From positions 1 to 35,823 of the forward strand of contig JAFYSL010000057.1 of the NCBI GenBank assembly GCA_017559355.1: DNA of 35,823 nt, written 5' to 3'. Positions within the stretch are counted from its first letter, which is position 1. Each line of letters opens with the position of its first letter. The position numbers were made by a program, and so were the translations under genes. A model generated the notes under the pieces. The model was not told the DNA's origin and did not search any database. It saw only the letters and a list, made by a program, of their open reading frames with translations. Below are positions 33,202 to 35,823 of this stretch, piece by piece. The stretch comes from Muribaculaceae bacterium. Its GTDB lineage: Bacteria; Bacteroidota; Bacteroidia; Bacteroidales; Muribaculaceae.

Positions 33202-34716
33202 ATGGGTTATGACAATATGCATAGAATTACATCTAAACAACAATTCTTGACACAAGAAAATGTGCAGTTTGATGGGGCAATCTATGCAGGATATTCATAT
33301 ACAGGAAATAGAATGAATCGCATAGTAGATAACTCTGAAACAGATGAATTTTTAGGAGAAATTCCACAACTTAGTGCCACAAGGCACCTTCTTGCATCCG
33401 ACATTATAGGATATGATGCTTCAGGGCGTTTGACTTCCGATTATAGCCGTGGAATTACCAATGTTACTTACAATCTTTTAGATTTACCTTCAGAAGTAAA
33501 AATGGGCTCTAAAGATCGTATTAACTATACCTATCGCTCCGATGGGGTGAAGATGCGCGAACAATCAGTTCATCAATACACCAAGTTGGTGATGAAAATT
33601 AGTGCGTCGGGAGATACTACTTATGTGCAACGCAATGCATCCGACACCCACTTCCGTGCTCACTATGGCAATTATGTGAAAGAGACAGGTCAACCAGATA
33701 AAATTTACAATGAAGAGGGATATATCGCTCTTCATGGCGATAGTGTGAGTTATCATTTCTTTGAGTGCGATTATTTAGGTAGCGTGAGGGCTGTATTTGA
33801 TCTATATGGCAATCTTGAGCAAACCAATGATTATAATGTAACAGGAATTCCCTCAAGCCGTCACCTCGGCAATGCCGATTTGCATAAACACACGGGCAAG
33901 GAGTTCCAAGGATTTAACGGCTTAGCATGGTACGATAATAATGCCCGCTACTACGACCCGATTTTAGGAAGATTTACGACTCAAGATCCCCTAGCGGAGA
34001 CAACCCCTTGGAACTCTCCATATGTACATAGTGAGAATAATGCATTATTATATACAGATCCAACAGGGTTAAGTACTCATGTAAAATCAAATCCAGATGG
34101 AACATATTCTGTTATTGGTGGAAGTTTAGATGATGACGATTTAAATATTTATTTATTTGACAATGGAAAAAAAGGCAATTCTATTGGAATTACAACATCA
34201 ATAACATCTTTTTATCATAGTGACGAAAAGAAATGGGCTATTGGAAGTATCATTAACCCTAATGATAAGAGTGGTAATATATTTCTTTCTAAGATGTTTA
34301 CAAATACACCTTCTTTAGATAATTATATTAAAAACGCGAGAACTAAGAATTTATATGATTTCAAATATTCTAATGGGACAAATACGACAGCTGATGATGG
34401 TCAAAATATGTATCGAGGAATGCCGGTCTCAATACCCGGAAAAAATTCCACTATATACACATCAGCACGAGATATTGGGAATATAGCAGCTGGATATGTA
34501 GCAGGAGTTAACGGGTTCAGTTGGGGAGAGTCAAGACTTGCATTTGACGCATACCAATCTTATACAAGCAAAAGTTTTGAAATCGAAGGTATTTCTACAA
34601 GAAACGCAGAATCTTATGGATGGAATTTAGGACATAAAAGAATGCCTTTGTGGAAAAAGGTCATGAATTTTTTAATCAAACCACCTTTGTTAAATTTAAC
34701 CAATTTATTAAAATGA
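33202..34716 (+). CDS. RHS-repeat C-terminal fragment with a variable toxin-like tail
   Basis: A 504-residue reading frame that begins inside a YD/RHS repeat (MGYDNMHRIT) and has no signal peptide. The RHS core lies at about 190-289: YLGSVRAVFDLYGN, KEFQGFNGLAWYDNNARYYDP and LGRFTTQDPLAE, ending at DPTG. The 215-residue tail (290-504) has a different, AT-rich composition and the conserved-looking blocks ARDIGNIAAGYVAGVNG, SWGESRLAFDAYQS and a final GWNLGHKR. Full RHS proteins run to a thousand or more residues with a secretion signal, so this is an orphan tip, not a complete secreted toxin. A stop codon lies just upstream in frame and no promoter is visible. The tail is probably a toxin domain; its activity is unknown. 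Confidence 0.8.
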   Translation: MGYDNMHRITSKQQFLTQENVQFDGAIYAGYSYTGNRMNRIVDNSETDEFLGEIPQLSATRHLLASDIIGYDASGRLTSDYSRGITNVTYNLLDLPSEVKMGSKDRINYTYRSDGVKMREQSVHQYTKLVMKISASGDTTYVQRNASDTHFRAHYGNYVKETGQPDKIYNEEGYIALHGDSVSYHFFECDYLGSVRAVFDLYGNLEQTNDYNVTGIPSSRHLGNADLHKHTGKEFQGFNGLAWYDNNARYYDPILGRFTTQDPLAETTPWNSPYVHSENNALLYTDPTGLSTHVKSNPDGTYSVIGGSLDDDDLNIYLFDNGKKGNSIGITTSITSFYHSDEKKWAIGSIINPNDKSGNIFLSKMFTNTPSLDNYIKNARTKNLYDFKYSNGTNTTADDGQNMYRGMPVSIPGKNSTIYTSARDIGNIAAGYVAGVNGFSWGESRLAFDAYQSYTSKSFEIEGISTRNAESYGWNLGHKRMPLWKKVMNFLIKPPLLNLTNLLK

Positions 34717-35231
34717 AAAAAATTGCATATTGTTTACTTATTGGATTGTCTTTTACATTACTTTGTTCTTGTTTTTCAGGTAAAGACGAGGGGTATTATA
34801 TGGACGAAATAAATATGGACATAAGGCTTTGTAAAAATACAGGGAATAATCCTTCAATAATATTCTTCTGTGATTCAGGGAAAATAGATAGTTCTAACTA
34901 TATTAAGTTTTCTACTCACGGAGACTTACCTCCAATGCGTATTATACTCAATCGGACAGATAGTATTATATATTTGTATAGAATATATTCTCATATTGAC
35001 GAAATAGCCACTCCTGATTTTCAAGTCGTTAAAATAGAACCTGAAAATTACAACCTTTATAGAGATGAACAACGAGGACTTTTTTGGGATAATGATTCAA
35101 TTGTTTTTTCTAATCTAAATCAAGGGAACAAAGAAATTGCCGTCTTCGAAATTTGGCCTTACGCTGAAGCAATACAAAAATGGTATGCATCTCCAGGTTG
35201 GCATAAAATGGAAGCATATTATATTGAATAG
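34713..35231 (+). CDS. Lipoprotein, candidate immunity protein for the RHS tail
   Basis: A 172-residue protein with a lipoprotein signal (MKKIAYCLLIGLSFTLLCSC, lipobox LCSC with Cys20). The ATG overlaps the stop codon of the RHS gene by 4 bases, the arrangement expected for a toxin-immunity pair. The mature part is beta-rich with no catalytic motif (for example PSIIFFCDSGKIDSSNYIKF and IAVFEIWPYAEAIQKWY). I chose this ATG over an in-frame one 63 bases upstream because it restores the signal peptide. A membrane-anchored immunity protein would place neutralisation in the periplasm. The immunity role is inference. Confidence 0.75.
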   Translation: MKKIAYCLLIGLSFTLLCSCFSGKDEGYYMDEINMDIRLCKNTGNNPSIIFFCDSGKIDSSNYIKFSTHGDLPPMRIILNRTDSIIYLYRIYSHIDEIATPDFQVVKIEPENYNLYRDEQRGLFWDNDSIVFSNLNQGNKEIAVFEIWPYAEAIQKWYASPGWHKMEAYYIE

Positions 35232-35758
35232 AATGATCATCTAAAATCCTACGCTATATATCTAATAATATTCCGATTAACTATTGACTTCGGTAAACAT
35301 CATTTAATCCTCATATAAGACCACTTGGATTTCTCCTCACAAGGAGCGAGCCGAGTGGTTTTTCTTTTATTGTTATGCGAGCTTCATCACTGCTCGATGT
35401 TCCTGTACTGTGCCTTATTTTACACTCTGATTTGATGATACAATCGCTGTCGCTTTTCGTCACACTATGATATTTCACTACGCAAAGTTAGGGTATCATT
35501 CACTACACAAGGACACTGCGAGTTATCCGAAATTTCTCCAGCCCTTTCGGGTAGTAAATTATCTGAGATAATCCTTGATGTTTGACGGCAACCTGCCTAA
35601 ATGTTGGCTTCGCCCAAATTCGGCTACACTCGGCATTGCTCAAACAAGTTTGGCGCTGCCCTCATTTGCACGAATTTTCACTTGCATACCCACTTGGTTG
35701 CTCGTAAAAATCAAGTGCGAAAGCACATAATTGTTAAATCATTAAATCGTAAAATAAT
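35232..35758. other. Gene-free region before the last coding sequence
   Basis: A 527-base gap. It holds the terminator at 35319-35367 and, on the minus strand, a -7-like TAACTTTGC at 35482-35490 that leads to no visible gene. From about 35520 to 35730 the GC content is higher than in the RHS region, with several short inverted repeats, for example GTGCGAAAGCAC. I see no open frame with coding character. Confidence 0.6.
35319..35367 (+). terminator. Terminator after the lipoprotein gene
   Basis: ACCACTTGG (35320-35328) pairs with CCGAGTGGT, with inner pairing CTCCT/AGGAG, followed by TTTTTCTTTT. Confidence 0.75.
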
Positions 35759-35823
35759 ATGACACATTCAGTTCAAACATCGGTAATGAATCTTGGTTTC
35801 GATAACAATTCAGTGAATAATCG
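35759..35823 (+). CDS. Start of a coding sequence cut by the window end
   Basis: An ATG at 35759 opens a frame that stays open to the window end and reads MTHSVQTSVMNLGFDNNSVNN. Only 21 residues are available. The start and the long upstream leader remind me of phage antirepressor-type genes common in Bacteroidales mobile DNA, but this is a weak impression. Confidence 0.4.
   Translation, partial: MTHSVQTSVMNLGFDNNSVNN

Overview
The window looks like a chromosomal segment of a Bacteroidales bacterium, possibly Muribaculaceae- or Prevotella-like; I cannot fix the genus. Evidence: AT-rich DNA, many promoters with the Bacteroidetes -7 motif TAnnTTTG, the gene order tsaD-cinA-rpmB-rpmG-DUF4295, a pyrB-pyrI pair, an exbB-exbD-exbD-tonB operon, and a TamB of about 1500 residues.

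Layout. 1-530: 5' part of an IS256-like insertion sequence cut by the window edge, with a frame problem at an A8 run. 576-4231 (minus): ribosomal proteins L28 and L33, a DUF4295 protein, CinA, a four-helix-bundle protein and TsaD. 4361-12193: NAD synthetase (plus strand, with a glutaminase domain that seems to have lost its catalytic triad), an alanine/glycine:cation symporter and TamB (minus). 12582-14379: a RepA/RecA-like AAA ATPase followed by a DUF6371 toprim-like protein, a pair typical of Bacteroidales mobile elements. 14446-16898: an exported serine hydrolase and a TerB-DnaJ protein. 17279-20608: the TonB energising operon. 20802-25721: a 59-residue membrane protein, Dxs, TrkA and TrkH. 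25853-28489: an exported protein made of 20-residue repeats, tRNA-Met(CAT), two unknown proteins and a small outer-membrane barrel. 28590-33071: an ECF sigma factor with a membrane partner, PyrB-PyrI, a flavin reductase-like protein and serine hydroxymethyltransferase. 33202-35231: an orphan C-terminal fragment of an RHS protein with a variable, toxin-like tail, overlapped by a lipoprotein that may be its immunity protein. The last 530 bases are a gene-free leader before a coding sequence cut by the window end.

The most striking signal that gene calls do not explain is a dispersed family of about 45-53 bp intergenic elements. Each has three GTTACC boxes at roughly 9-bp intervals, a short spacer, and one or two inverted GGTAAC boxes, so it can fold into a hairpin. 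I see seven copies between 6184 and 27844, at convergent, divergent and tandem gene junctions. Two nearly identical copies lie in inverted orientation on either side of the AAA ATPase gene. I know of no name for this family.
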